Origin: Mumia sp. ZJ1417
Lineage (GTDB): Bacteria > Actinomycetota > Actinomycetes > Propionibacteriales > Nocardioidaceae
Assembly (NCBI RefSeq): GCF_014127285.1
Contig: NZ_CP059901.1
Span: 3,162,001-3,226,000, forward strand
Reading direction: 5' to 3'
DNA: 64,000 nt
How positions within the stretch are numbered: position 1 is the stretch's first letter; each line of letters begins with the position of its first letter. Positions 7,602 to 19,562 of the stretch are shown here, piece after piece. Under the pieces are notes generated by a model. The model did no database searches and was not told the origin of the DNA. It worked only from the letters and a program-made list of their open reading frames with translations. The position numbers and the translations under genes were made by a program.

Positions 7602-8342
7602 ATGCTCCGTACCGGTGCAGTGATCGCCGTCCCGTGGGGTGCGCTCCTCCTGCTCGCCGAGCAGGTGCCGCCGGCGGTGACGCGACTCGCCGGGGCGGCC
7701 GGGCCGGCCGCTCCGCGCCTCGACGTACTCGTCGGCGATCTCGGCCTCGTCGTTGCGACGTTTTCGACGGGCTGGCTGGCACTGCTGACGATCGGGGCGG
7801 CTGTGTGCCGGGTGAGCGGGCACCCGCTGCCGCGCGTCCTCCTCCGGTTGTCGCCGGGGCCGTGGCGGCGCGTGATCCTGGCGGTGGCGGGGTCGTCCTT
7901 GGTTCTCGCGGGGCCCGCAGCAGCGGTCACCGGCGCCCCGGGCGCGCCGGGTGAGCCCGCCGGGCCGCGTGCCGCGCAGGTGCCGGGCTCGGCCGCATTG
8001 CGCGGCCTCGCGCTGCCGGACCGACCTGCCGCGCTTCGACCCGCCTCGTCTCATCCCGTCGGACAGCGTCCCGCCGCCGGGCCCGTCGGACGGTCGGCCG
8101 CACGATCTGGCGCGACCCACCGGGTCCGCGCGGGCGACTCGCTGTGGGAGATCGCCGCAGCGTCCTGGGAGGGGACTGGTGCCGAGCCGACCACGGGACA
8201 GCTCGACCGGGAGTGGCGCCGCTGGTACGCAGCCAACCGCGCCCGCATCGGTGCCGATCCCGACGCGCTCCGGATCGGCATGATCCTGCGGGCCCCTTCT
8301 TCACGTGCCGCCAACCGCATGCCCGACGACCCCCGTCCTTGA
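7602..8342 (+). CDS. Membrane-anchored LysM-domain protein
   Basis: This 246-residue protein has two or three N-terminal hydrophobic segments (about residues 5-25, 45-68 and 88-110). A Pro/Ala-rich linker follows, then a C-terminal LysM domain (about 166-230: HRVRAGDSLWEIA through RIGMILRAP) that binds peptidoglycan. Family proteins tether to, or act on, the cell wall. The ATG at 7602 has a strong ribosome binding site (AAGGGGAAGAG). It is followed 39 nt later by the DUF6459 gene, the usual order ahead of secA in actinobacteria. The enzymatic partner, if any, is unknown. Confidence 0.82.
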   Translation: MLRTGAVIAVPWGALLLLAEQVPPAVTRLAGAAGPAAPRLDVLVGDLGLVVATFSTGWLALLTIGAAVCRVSGHPLPRVLLRLSPGPWRRVILAVAGSSLVLAGPAAAVTGAPGAPGEPAGPRAAQVPGSAALRGLALPDRPAALRPASSHPVGQRPAAGPVGRSAARSGATHRVRAGDSLWEIAAASWEGTGAEPTTGQLDREWRRWYAANRARIGADPDALRIGMILRAPSSRAANRMPDDPRP

Positions 8343-8381
8343 CACCACACAGAGCGACCACACCCCAGCGAGGAGACTTCG

Positions 8382-8906
8382 ATGACCGACACACGCGCAG
8401 CACTCCACGATCTCTCGATCCCGTACGCCGCCGACGGCCGCACGCGACACTCCATGGCAGCGCAGTGGTCGCTCCCCCTCGTCGACGGTTCGCTCGCGCT
8501 GTCGACGGACGTACGACCGTCGCTCCCGTCTCGCCCCCACCTCACCCTCGTTCCCCCGCAGGCGCCGGTTCCGGACCAGCGTGCGGCGAAGTTCGTCCGC
8601 GCGCTGCTCGAGGTCTCGTCAGGCACCCGACCACTCCAGCAGCTCGCACGGGTGCTGACGCCGGAGGTGTACGAGGAGATGCAGCACCGGGTCGCCGTCC
8701 TCGCACGCGCCCGCACGCGCGAGCCGCGACAGGCACCGGTCAGCCGGCTGGCGAGCATCCGGGTCTCCCACCCGCGCGAGGGGGTCGCCGAACTCAGCGC
8801 CCGTATCGCCCAGGGCACGCAGTCGCGGGCGCTCGCTGCCCGGCTCGTCCACGACATCGATCGGCGCGACCCGACCTGGGTCTGCAGCGCCCTGTGCTGG
8901 GTGTGA
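8382..8906 (+). CDS. DUF6459 (Rv3235-like) family protein
   Basis: This 174-residue protein has a low-complexity first half and a conserved C-terminal domain from about residue 64 (AAKFVRALLEVSSGTRPLQQL) that ends in VHDIDRRDPTWVCSAL. That matches the DUF6459 family found near secA in many actinobacteria, including mycobacterial Rv3235. No signal peptide is seen and its role is unknown. The start is well set by GCGAGGAGAC six nt before the ATG. It converges on secA, with a long hairpin between them. Confidence 0.75.
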   Translation: MTDTRAALHDLSIPYAADGRTRHSMAAQWSLPLVDGSLALSTDVRPSLPSRPHLTLVPPQAPVPDQRAAKFVRALLEVSSGTRPLQQLARVLTPEVYEEMQHRVAVLARARTREPRQAPVSRLASIRVSHPREGVAELSARIAQGTQSRALAARLVHDIDRRDPTWVCSALCWV

Positions 8907-8928
8907 GCGGAGCTGGAGCCCTGCTTAC

Positions 8929-8983
8929 GACGAAGGACCCGACCTCGCGACCAACAGGTGGCCGCGAGATCGGGTCCTTCGTC
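8929..8983. terminator. Bidirectional hairpin terminator between DUF6459 and secA
   Basis: Arms 8929-8949 and 8963-8983 pair over 21 positions with one mismatch around a 13-nt loop. The hairpin sits between convergent stop codons at 8906 and 9002. No long T run follows on either strand. Confidence 0.8.
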
Positions 8984-9001
8984 AGAGGTGGTGCGTGAGG
9001 C

Positions 9002-11731
<2,730 letters not shown>

Positions 11732-11863
11732 GGAATCGCACTCCTGAGACTTGCTCCGAAGCCGCCCAGGGCCCGGAACACGCCGGATCGGCCCCGCAAC
11801 GGCAGAATCGCGTCCATCCTAGGCGACCGACGGGGGCAACCGTAACTGCCTCAGGGATCTGGG

Positions 11864-13111
11864 TCACACCGCGGAGGGATCAGGCACGGGGACGGCGGCC
11901 GGGACAGCAGCCGGCACGGCGGCGGCGAGCGCCGGCGCGAGATCACCCCGTGGCTCCACCTCGAGGGCGTCCAGCCCCAGCCATCTGGCCGCGGCCCACA
12001 GCTGCTCGGCCAGAGCAGCCGCCACCCGCCCGGTATCGACCCCAGGCTCGGCCCACGCGGCACGCGCCAGGAGGCGCCCCGTCGCCCGGTCGGCCTTGAG
12101 GTCGACCCGCGCGACGATCGCGTCGTCGAGCAGGAACGGGAGGACGTAGTAGCCGTGCACCCGCTTGTGGGCCGGGACGTAGATCTCGATCCGGTAGCGG
12201 AAGCCGAACAGGTCCTCGGTGCGTGCCCGCTCCCACACCAGCGGGTCGAACGGGCTCAGCAGGGCGGCTGTACGGATCCGGCGCGGCGTCGCAGCGGCGA
12301 CGTGCCGATAGGCGAGACGCTGCCATCCCTCGACCCGTACGGGCTCCAGCGCGCCCTCCTCCACGAGCTCATGCACCGCGGCCCGCGTCTCGCGGGCACC
12401 CATCCGGAAGTAGTCGCGCAGGCTCGCCTCGGTGGCCACGCCGCTCGAGATCGCCGCGCGGCGCACCAGCGTCCGTGCCGCCTCCGGCGCGTCGAGGTCC
12501 GGCGCATCGAGGACCGCGGCGGGAAGGACCCGTTCAGGGAGGTCGTACACGCGCTCGAACGCACCGTTGCGGCGCGCGACGGCGAGCTCGCCGGAGAGGA
12601 AGAGGTATTCGAGCGCCTTCTTGGTCTCCGACCAGTTCCAGCCCCACTGGTCACGCGGGCGGCCGGTGGCCGGGTCGAGCTCACGCGCGGTCGCGGCGCC
12701 GCGGCGCTCCACCTCGACGAGCAGCGCATCGGCGAGGGCGGGCCTGCCGGCCTCGCCGCTCCAGGCGTGGCCGCGCTCGCGGTAGCCGAGCATGCGGTGG
12801 CGCATCGCCGGCCACAGCTCGACAGGCATGTATGCGGCGACGTGCGCCCAGTACTCGACGAGCCGGCGTGGACGCTTCTCGGCCGCTCGGTGCAGGAGCG
12901 CGGTGTCGTACGGGCCGAGACGACTGAAGAGCGGGAGGTAGTGCGCCCGCTGCATGACGTTCACCGAGTCGATCTGGAGCACGCCCGTCCGGGTGAGGGC
13001 GCGGTCGAGCGTCCGCATCGTCACCTTCGTGTGAGCAGGGTCGTTGAATCCCTGAGCGGCGAGCACGGTCCGCCTGGCGGTCGAGGCCGCCATGTCCTGC
13101 GCTCGCGTCAC
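11864..13111 (-). CDS. YcaQ/AlkX-type winged-helix DNA glycosylase
   Basis: This 415-residue protein belongs to the HTH_42 family of DNA glycosylases that unhook alkylated bases and interstrand crosslinks. The catalytic QxD motif appears as LQIDSVN near residue 46, the Q-phi-D form typical of YcaQ/AlkX; AlkZ enzymes have Q-phi-Q. Other conserved pieces are QRAHYLPLFSRLG, YWAHVAAYMP and SPFDPLVWER. The last 25 residues are an AVPAAVP repeat that looks disordered. The GTG at 13111 overlaps the response-regulator stop; an ATG at 13093 is an alternative start. The fold and motif are secure; the substrate is inferred. Confidence 0.85.
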   Translation of the reverse strand: MTRAQDMAASTARRTVLAAQGFNDPAHTKVTMRTLDRALTRTGVLQIDSVNVMQRAHYLPLFSRLGPYDTALLHRAAEKRPRRLVEYWAHVAAYMPVELWPAMRHRMLGYRERGHAWSGEAGRPALADALLVEVERRGAATARELDPATGRPRDQWGWNWSETKKALEYLFLSGELAVARRNGAFERVYDLPERVLPAAVLDAPDLDAPEAARTLVRRAAISSGVATEASLRDYFRMGARETRAAVHELVEEGALEPVRVEGWQRLAYRHVAAATPRRIRTAALLSPFDPLVWERARTEDLFGFRYRIEIYVPAHKRVHGYYVLPFLLDDAIVARVDLKADRATGRLLARAAWAEPGVDTGRVAAALAEQLWAAARWLGLDALEVEPRGDLAPALAAAVPAAVPAAVPVPDPSAV

Positions 13112-13779
13112 GGCAGGTCGAGCAACCGCTCGCGGACCGCGTACGTCGCGGCCTCCACCCGGGACCGCAGCTGGAGCTTCTCCAGGATGTTGCGGACGTG
13201 GTTCTTGACGGTGTTCTCGCTGATGAACAGCTTCTGTCCGATCTCTCGGTTGTTGTTGCCCACCGCGACCAGGCGGAGCACCTCGAGCTCTCGATCGCTG
13301 AGCTTGGTGCCGCGTGGCGGCTCACCGCGCGTGGCCAGCAGCCGGAACTCCTCCAGAAGACGGGTCGCCATCGGAGGGCTGATCAGCGACTGTCCGGTCG
13401 CCACCCGCCGCACGGCGTCGCTGACCTGGTCGACGGACGAGTCCTTGAGCAGGTAGCCGGACGCGCCGTTGCGGATCGACTCCAGGAGGTCGCTCTCTTC
13501 GTCGCTGGCGGTCAGCATGATGATGCGCGCGGACGGCGCGACCTCCTTGATCGCCGCTGCCGCCTGGGGCCCACTCATGCCGGGCATCCGGACATCGAGG
13601 AGGACCACGTCCGGAGCGCTGGCCGTCGCCTGAGCGACGCCCGACGGACCGTCGTGGGCCTCCTCGATGTCGAGCCCCGGATCGGCTTCGAGCACCATCC
13701 GCAGACCGCGCCGGAACAGCTCCTGGTCGTCGACGAGGAGGACCCGGACCGTCTCAGTCGGCACGTCTGCAGCGTCCAT
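13108..13779 (-). CDS. NarL/LuxR-family response regulator
   Basis: This 223-residue two-component regulator has an N-terminal receiver with acidic pair D17-D18 and phosphoacceptor D62 (LLDVRMPG). A C-terminal LuxR helix-turn-helix follows (LSDRELEVLRLVAVGNNNREIGQKLFISENTVKNHV). No sensor kinase gene is adjacent, so the partner is elsewhere or absent. The same orphan regulator sits between hpf and a DNA-repair gene in several actinobacteria. It overlaps the glycosylase start by GTGA, so the two are probably co-expressed. Confidence 0.93.
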   Translation of the reverse strand: MDAADVPTETVRVLLVDDQELFRRGLRMVLEADPGLDIEEAHDGPSGVAQATASAPDVVLLDVRMPGMSGPQAAAAIKEVAPSARIIMLTASDEESDLLESIRNGASGYLLKDSSVDQVSDAVRRVATGQSLISPPMATRLLEEFRLLATRGEPPRGTKLSDRELEVLRLVAVGNNNREIGQKLFISENTVKNHVRNILEKLQLRSRVEAATYAVRERLLDLP

Positions 13780-13804
13780 CGCAGCCGATCATGCCACGGA
13801 AAGG

Positions 13805-14464
13805 TCAGCCGACGCTGTCGTCGAGGCCCTCGAACCCTCCGGATGTCGGCTCGATGTGGATGACTCCGTAGTCGTATCCCCGCCTCCGGTAGACGACGCT
13901 CGGGTGTCCGGAGTCCTTCTCCACGAAGAGGTAGAAGTCGTGCCCCACCATCTCCATCTCGTACAGCGCCTGGTCGAGCGTCATGGGGGCGGCGCGGTGC
14001 GTCTTCTCGCGAACGACCAGCGGACCCTCGCCGCGGACCTCGACGGGGCCGGCGTAGTGGACGGCGTCGATCGGCTCCTCGTCGGGCTCGGCCGTCGATG
14101 CACCGTCGGTGGCGGCGGCGAACTCAGAGACCGACATCGGCGTACGGCTGCCGTGGTGGACGCGACGGCGGTCCTTGGCCTTCCTGATCTGCGCCTCAAG
14201 CTTGTCGACGGCCTTGTCGAGCGCGGCGAGCGGGTCGTCGGAGCAGGCTTCGGCGCGCATCGCGGGCCCTCTGCCGCGAAGGGTGATCTCGACCCGCTCG
14301 CAGCGTCCGCTCTGGCGGGGGTTGTACTCCTTGGTGAGCTCGACGTCGACGCGCTGGATCTTCTTGCGATGGTCGTACTTCTCGATGCGAGGTGTCTTCT
14401 CGTCTACGTAGTCGCGAAAACGCTGGCTGATCTCGCAGTTCCTACCCTTGACGACAATGTCCAC
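13805..14464 (-). CDS. hpf: Long-form ribosome hibernation promoting factor
   Basis: HPF binds the small ribosomal subunit and, in the long form, joins two ribosomes into inactive 100S dimers during stasis. The N-terminal S30AE domain (1-105, starting MDIVVKGRNCEIS) and the C-terminal dimerisation domain (about 155-210, with KTHRAAPMTLDQALYEMEMV and DFYLFVEKD) are both present. The length of 219 residues is normal. The mycobacterial counterpart is under stress control; no regulator site is evident here. It lies between comF and the response regulator. Confidence 0.95.
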   Translation of the reverse strand: MDIVVKGRNCEISQRFRDYVDEKTPRIEKYDHRKKIQRVDVELTKEYNPRQSGRCERVEITLRGRGPAMRAEACSDDPLAALDKAVDKLEAQIRKAKDRRRVHHGSRTPMSVSEFAAATDGASTAEPDEEPIDAVHYAGPVEVRGEGPLVVREKTHRAAPMTLDQALYEMEMVGHDFYLFVEKDSGHPSVVYRRRGYDYGVIHIEPTSGGFEGLDDSVG

Positions 14465-14525
14465 GAAGCCTCCTCGAATGAGCGACTGCCACCGCTGACC
14501 GGTGGCGAGTCGCGGCGGATGACGT

Positions 14526-15311
14526 TCACATGTCTCGACCGTAGACCCGGTCAGGACATTTCTCCAGAGATGGCGGACACACGGGACGAAGGTCCCGACG
14601 CGCCGAACTCCTCCGCACGGTCGCAGCCACCGTGGCGACGGCGATCGGGCGCGTTCCCGCCGCCCCGAGCACCCTCACGGCCTCCGCCGCGCTGGCACCG
14701 GTGGTCAGGACGTCATCGGTCACGACGACGGCGCAGGCCGCCCCAGCACGGCCGACGGGTGAGCCGCGGAGCCGGTAGGCCCCGGCGAGGTTGGTCGCCC
14801 GCTCGGCCGCACTCAGCCCGGCCTGGTCGCGGACCGACGTGTCGACCGCCAGCACGCGCGACGTCCGCACGGGCAGGCCGCGCCGCCGCAGGTCGGCCGC
14901 CGCCCGGAGCGCGAGCTCGCCGCCGGCGTCGAACCCACGCGCGCGTACGGCCGAACGCCGCGACGGCACAGGGACCAGGCGGATCTCGCGCCCGGTCGCG
15001 CCGGTCAGAACCAGCGCGTGGAGGACAGCGTCGGCCAGCGCACGGCCCAGCGGTGCCGCGAGAGCGGTGCGAGGCTCCTCCTTGTAGGCGTGGAGCGCCG
15101 CGGGGACGACATCCTCGTACGGACCGGTCGACACCATGACCACCGGCGGAGCGCGCGTGAGCGCACGCGGAGCCGGATCGGGGCTGCGTACGGCCGGGGC
15201 GCCCCGCACGCGCGCCTCGCACCCGGCGCACAGGACGACGCCTGGGTCCTCGCAGCCGGCGCAGCGCACGCCGAGGAGGAGATCGGCGGCAGCCTTGAGG
15301 AGTTCTCGCAC
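14526..15311 (-). CDS. ComF family phosphoribosyltransferase-like protein
   Basis: This 261-residue protein has an N-terminal zinc ribbon made of two CxGC pairs (CAGCEDPGVVLCAGC, about residues 17-31). A type I phosphoribosyltransferase domain carries the PRPP-binding motif VVVTDDVLTTGAS near residue 200. In naturally competent bacteria ComF helps import DNA; in most actinobacteria its role is unclear. The locus hpf-comF-lpqB is conserved. The last 30 residues are basic and variable. Confidence 0.9.
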   Translation of the reverse strand: MRELLKAAADLLLGVRCAGCEDPGVVLCAGCEARVRGAPAVRSPDPAPRALTRAPPVVMVSTGPYEDVVPAALHAYKEEPRTALAAPLGRALADAVLHALVLTGATGREIRLVPVPSRRSAVRARGFDAGGELALRAAADLRRRGLPVRTSRVLAVDTSVRDQAGLSAAERATNLAGAYRLRGSPVGRAGAACAVVVTDDVLTTGASAAEAVRVLGAAGTRPIAVATVAATVRRSSARRDLRPVCPPSLEKCPDRVYGRDM

Positions 15312-15407
15312 GTCTTCAGGGTGGCGTCAGCGGGTGGGTCGCGAGGGGCGGCAGCGCTCCCCTGGGGACAGGGTCGCTCGTCTCCACCTTGTGGACGGGC
15401 GGCCGGC

Positions 15408-17189
15408 TCAGCCCGCGAACGCCGCGAGGCTCACCGGCTCGTCGCTGGCCTCCGCCCAACGACCGTCACCGTTCTGCGTCCAGAGCATGCCCTCGGCATC
15501 GAGCACGAAGATCGGCGACGAGAGCAGGCCCGCGCTCAGCACCTGGCGTGCGCCGTCCTGCGGCAGCAGGCCGACCCGGACAGCTCCGGTGACGCTGCTG
15601 GACCCGTCGACGGCGACGATCGCGACCTGCGGCACCCGCTCCTGCGCGCGGGCCAGCAGGGCGATCGTCGTGCTCGAGCGCCACGCCGCCGACAACGGCA
15701 CCCCGGTCTCAGTCGGCAACGGGATCTCCGCGATGTCGACGAGACCGACCACCCCGCCGCCCTCGGCGTCGTAGCGGATCGCCCCCACGTACAGCGCGTC
15801 GCGGGCGCCGACGCGTGCGGTCGCCGTGAAGCGCGCACCGTCCGGCGAGAGCTCGAATCCGGTCACTCGACCGCCGGCGAGCGGACCGAGGTCGATCGAG
15901 CGCGGAGGCTCGTCGGCGGGCCCGACGGTGAGCCGCGAGCCGCCCCGGACACGGTCGATGGTCCACAACCGGCCTGCGGCGTCCCAGCTCGGCCGGAGCA
16001 GATCGGTCCCCTGCCGTGCGGGGACCAGCGCAGGTTCACCGGCCAGCGGTGACACCGAGACGACACGACGACCGCCTGTCACCAGCGCGATGCGCTCCGC
16101 GTCCACCGCGACCCGGAAGTCGTCGGCGGGCACCGGGTCGCGCCCCCACGCGCCCGCGAACGGCCCCGTGCTCGAACGCCCGACCACCAGCAGCCGACCC
16201 TCGCGCATCGCGAAGAGCTGTGTCGGGCGGTCGGCAGCGGGGTCGAACTGGTCCCATGCGTCGATGCGTTGGACCTCGGGGGTGTTGGGCAGGGCGATCG
16301 GGCGGTCACCGATGCGGATCTCCACCCCGGTGACCGTCGAGATCTGCCGCAGGCTCCACACCAGCTGGGCGGACAGCCGCTCACGGTCGCCGACCGAGAC
16401 CCCCGAGTCGGATCCCGCGAACCTCACGAGTGCCACGCCCTGGTCGTCGACCTCCACCGGCGCGGCGAGCTTCCAGGTGCTGGGAAGGAAGCTGCGCGCC
16501 TGTCCACCGAGCACTCCGTCGGGCCCTCCCAGCAGGGACGACACGAGATCGGTGGGCCGGCCCTCGTCATCGGGAAGGTGGACCGGTGCCGCGACGAGCT
16601 GCTCGCCCGCCGAGTCGAAGTAGTACGCGTTGACCGCGTCGTAGTAGTCCTCGAAAAAGGCGTCGGTGATCAGCGCACCCGGTGGTGGGTCCGCGATACG
16701 CCACTGCTCGTCCTCCTGAACCAGTGTCAGGTCGAAGTGCTGCTCGCGCGCGGCGGGCACCGTGAAGCGGCCCTGCTCGGTGAGGACGGCCTCGCGTGCG
16801 ATGTCGACCGCGACGCTCTCGGCGCCGGAGCGCTCCTCCGGCTCTGCGACCGACGACAGCGAGTAGACGGTCACCGACTCCTCCGGACGCCAGTCGTCGC
16901 CCGCCCCGTCGGTGAGGAAGCGGCGAGCGATGTCATAGCGCACCGGCGACGACATCATCGCCTGGAGGAAGCCGTTGACGATGTCGCGCGGCGAGGCCCC
17001 GTCGGCGGGACCGGCCGGGCGGATGCGCGCCGGCGAGACCTGCTGGGGACGGCCGTCCTCGACGACGCGGACCGGTCCGCCGTCGGGGATCGAGACGCAG
17101 CCGGCGAGAAGCGCACCCAGTGAGAGCGCCGCGCCAAGCCGCACGAACGGGCGGATGGCCGTACGCGAGGTCGAGATCGGCCGCGTCAT
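15408..17189 (-). CDS. lpqB: MtrAB-associated lipoprotein LpqB
   Basis: LpqB is an extracytoplasmic lipoprotein that modulates the MtrB sensor. The 593-residue product has a signal peptide ending in the lipobox LLAGC (about residues 27-31). A GerMN-type domain lies at about residues 75-330, followed by a C-terminal beta-propeller-like LpqB domain. The ATG at 17189 overlaps the mtrB stop (ATGA). The order mtrA-mtrB-lpqB is the standard actinobacterial operon for cell-wall and division control. Confidence 0.95.
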   Translation of the reverse strand: MTRPISTSRTAIRPFVRLGAALSLGALLAGCVSIPDGGPVRVVEDGRPQQVSPARIRPAGPADGASPRDIVNGFLQAMMSSPVRYDIARRFLTDGAGDDWRPEESVTVYSLSSVAEPEERSGAESVAVDIAREAVLTEQGRFTVPAAREQHFDLTLVQEDEQWRIADPPPGALITDAFFEDYYDAVNAYYFDSAGEQLVAAPVHLPDDEGRPTDLVSSLLGGPDGVLGGQARSFLPSTWKLAAPVEVDDQGVALVRFAGSDSGVSVGDRERLSAQLVWSLRQISTVTGVEIRIGDRPIALPNTPEVQRIDAWDQFDPAADRPTQLFAMREGRLLVVGRSSTGPFAGAWGRDPVPADDFRVAVDAERIALVTGGRRVVSVSPLAGEPALVPARQGTDLLRPSWDAAGRLWTIDRVRGGSRLTVGPADEPPRSIDLGPLAGGRVTGFELSPDGARFTATARVGARDALYVGAIRYDAEGGGVVGLVDIAEIPLPTETGVPLSAAWRSSTTIALLARAQERVPQVAIVAVDGSSSVTGAVRVGLLPQDGARQVLSAGLLSSPIFVLDAEGMLWTQNGDGRWAEASDEPVSLAAFAG

Positions 17190-18823
17190 CGGACACCCTC
17201 CGTACGGTTGAGCCCGGCCCCGGCGTCGGGGACCAGCGGAAGCGGTGAGCGCTGCGGGTCGTCGCCGGCGTGCCGCGGCAGCGTGAGACGGAACTGAGCA
17301 CCTTGCCCCGGCTCGCCCCACGCCTGGAGCCAGCCGCCGTGCAGGACGGCATCCTCGAGCGCGATCGCGAGGCCGAGGCCCGTGCCGCCGCGGCTGCGCT
17401 CACGCGCCGGATCGGCACGCCAGAAGCGGTTGAATACCAGCTGCGACTGGCCCGGCTCGAGACCGACCCCGAAGTCGCGGACGGCGATCGCCGCACTCGT
17501 CGCGCCGTGTGCCACGAGCAGGTGCACCTGCGACGAGCCGGAGTAGTGGATGGCGTTGGCGACCAGGTTGCGGACGATCCGCTCGATCCGGCGTACGTCG
17601 GCGTCGACGATGGCAGGCCCGTCGCGGTTCACCACGCGCAGCTCGACGCCGTGCCGCGCTGCCAGCGGCGCGTACTGGGCGCAGACGCGTTCGGCCAGGT
17701 CGACGAGGTCGACCGCCTCGAGGTCGAGACGTGCCGCGCCCGCGTCGAAACGGCTGATCTCCAGCAGGTCGCTCAGCAACGCCTCGAACCGGTCGAGCTC
17801 GGTCTGCAGGAGCTCGGCGGACCGCTCCGAGCTGGGGTCGAAGTGCTCGCGGTTGTCGTACAGGACGTCGGCGGCCATGCGCACGGTCGCGATCGGGGTG
17901 CGCAGCTCGTGCGAGACGTCGGACACGAACCGGTGCTGGAGGCGGGACAGCTCCTCGAGCTGACGGATCTGCCGCTGGAGGCTCTCGGCCATCTTGTTGA
18001 ACGACAGGCTCAGGCGTGCGATGTCGTCCTCGCCGCGCACCACCATGCGCTCCTCGAGCCGGCCGTCGGCGAGGCGCTCGGCGATGCGCCGTGCGAGGCG
18101 CACCGGGGTCACCACCTGCCGGGTCACCAGCCAGGCCACCCCCGAGGAGAGCAGGACGAGCGCGAGCCCCGCATAGAGCAGCGAGTTGCGTACGAGCGAC
18201 AGCGTGCGCTCCTGGTCGGTCATCGGGAACGCGTAGTAGAGAGCGAACTCCTGGTCGCCGTCCGGCATCCGCAGCAGGTCGCCGACGATGATCGCTGCCG
18301 CATTCTCGTCGGACCCCTCGATCTCCATCCGAGTGAACGTGTACGCCGCGTGCTGACCGTCGGCGACTGCCTGCGCGAGGTCGTCGGGGATGGCGGGCGA
18401 GGCGATGCCGGCCGAGGCGAACGCCGCCTCGCCGTCGCCCGACGGATCGAGCGGCCCCTCCAGCATGACCTGGTACGAGGGAGGCGAGCCCGACCGCGCC
18501 GCGAGGTCGTTGACCAGCGTGCGCAGGGCATCGATCTCCGAGGACGCCTCGGAGACCGAGCTGACGTCGAGGGACTGCTGCGCTTGGCTGAACCCTGCCC
18601 GCGCCTCCGACAGCGCCACCGCGCGACGTGCCTCGACCATGCCGTCGGCCACGCCCTGCAGCATCAGCCAGCCGACGCCACCGATCACGAACGCGCTGAT
18701 CGCCATCGTCGTGATGACGACGCGCGCCTGGATCGAACGACGCCACAGCGAGACGACGGGAGACAGCACGTTGCGCACCCGCAGCAGCCCCCGGCGCAGC
18801 CACCTCGGCGCCCGTCGCGCCAT
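17186..18823 (-). CDS. mtrB: Sensor histidine kinase MtrB
   Basis: MtrB phosphorylates MtrA in response to envelope state. The 545-residue protein has membrane segment 1 at about residues 35-56, an extracytoplasmic sensor domain, membrane segment 2 near 200-222 and a HAMP linker. The dimerisation/His box is FVSDVSHELRTPIATVRMA, and the ATPase domain carries the GTGLGLAIA lid. I took the ATG at 18823, five nt after the mtrA stop; upstream in-frame codons lie inside mtrA. The C-terminus lacks any extra domain. Confidence 0.96.
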   Translation of the reverse strand: MARRAPRWLRRGLLRVRNVLSPVVSLWRRSIQARVVITTMAISAFVIGGVGWLMLQGVADGMVEARRAVALSEARAGFSQAQQSLDVSSVSEASSEIDALRTLVNDLAARSGSPPSYQVMLEGPLDPSGDGEAAFASAGIASPAIPDDLAQAVADGQHAAYTFTRMEIEGSDENAAAIIVGDLLRMPDGDQEFALYYAFPMTDQERTLSLVRNSLLYAGLALVLLSSGVAWLVTRQVVTPVRLARRIAERLADGRLEERMVVRGEDDIARLSLSFNKMAESLQRQIRQLEELSRLQHRFVSDVSHELRTPIATVRMAADVLYDNREHFDPSSERSAELLQTELDRFEALLSDLLEISRFDAGAARLDLEAVDLVDLAERVCAQYAPLAARHGVELRVVNRDGPAIVDADVRRIERIVRNLVANAIHYSGSSQVHLLVAHGATSAAIAVRDFGVGLEPGQSQLVFNRFWRADPARERSRGGTGLGLAIALEDAVLHGGWLQAWGEPGQGAQFRLTLPRHAGDDPQRSPLPLVPDAGAGLNRTEGVR

Positions 18824-18828
18824 GGTCG

Positions 18829-19542
18829 TCAGGAGCTCCCGGCCTTGTACCCGACACCGCGCACCGTGACGATCACGGTCGGGTTGTCGGGATCGGGCTC
18901 GACCTTCGAGCGCAACCGCTGCACATGGACGTTCACCAGGCGGGTGTCGGCCGCGTGACGGTAGCCCCAGACCCGCTCGAGCAGCACCTCGCGGGTGAAC
19001 ACCTGCCGTGGGGAACGGGCCAGGCACACGAGCAGGTCGAACTCCAGCGGCGTGAGCGACAGCTCATGCTCACCGCGGACGACGGTGTGGCCCCGGACGT
19101 CGATCTGGAGGTCACCGATGGTGAGCAGCTCCGGCTCGGCCTGCTGATGCACGCGGGTGCGGGCACGTACCCGCGCGATCAGCTCCTTGGGCTTGAAGGG
19201 CTTGACGACGTAGTCGTCGGCACCCGACTCCAGCCCGAGCACGACGTCGACCGTGTCGGTCTTGGCGGTGAGCATCACGATCGGCACGCCGGACTCGGCC
19301 CGGATGAGCTTGGCGACGTCGATGCCGTTCATCCCCGGGAGCATCACGTCGAGCAGGACGAGATCAGGCGTGTACGCGCGGAACGCATCGAGCGCCGCCG
19401 TCCCCGTGGAGGCGACCGAGGTGTCGAACCCCTCGGCCCTCAGCACGATCGTGAGCATCTCGGCAAGCGCCCGGTCGTCGTCGACGACCAGGATGCGGCC
19501 GTTGTAGCGACCGCTGTCCTTAGCAGCCTCGTTGCTGTCCAC
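18829..19542 (-). CDS. mtrA: DNA-binding response regulator MtrA
   Basis: MtrA is an OmpR-type regulator of cell-wall, division and replication genes. The 237-residue protein has a receiver with DDD at 21-23 and phosphoacceptor D65 (LLDVMLPG), Lys in VVKPFKPKEL, and a C-terminal winged helix (LTPLEFDLLVCLARSPRQVFTREVLLERVWGY). The GTG at 19542 is chosen because AGGAG lies about nine nt before it and no other start precedes the RILVVDDD strand. It starts the mtrA-mtrB-lpqB operon, 20 nt after ahcY. Confidence 0.97.
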   Translation of the reverse strand: MDSNEAAKDSGRYNGRILVVDDDRALAEMLTIVLRAEGFDTSVASTGTAALDAFRAYTPDLVLLDVMLPGMNGIDVAKLIRAESGVPIVMLTAKTDTVDVVLGLESGADDYVVKPFKPKELIARVRARTRVHQQAEPELLTIGDLQIDVRGHTVVRGEHELSLTPLEFDLLVCLARSPRQVFTREVLLERVWGYRHAADTRLVNVHVQRLRSKVEPDPDNPTVIVTVRGVGYKAGSS

Positions 19543-19562
19543 GCCCGATCTCCTCGCCAGCC

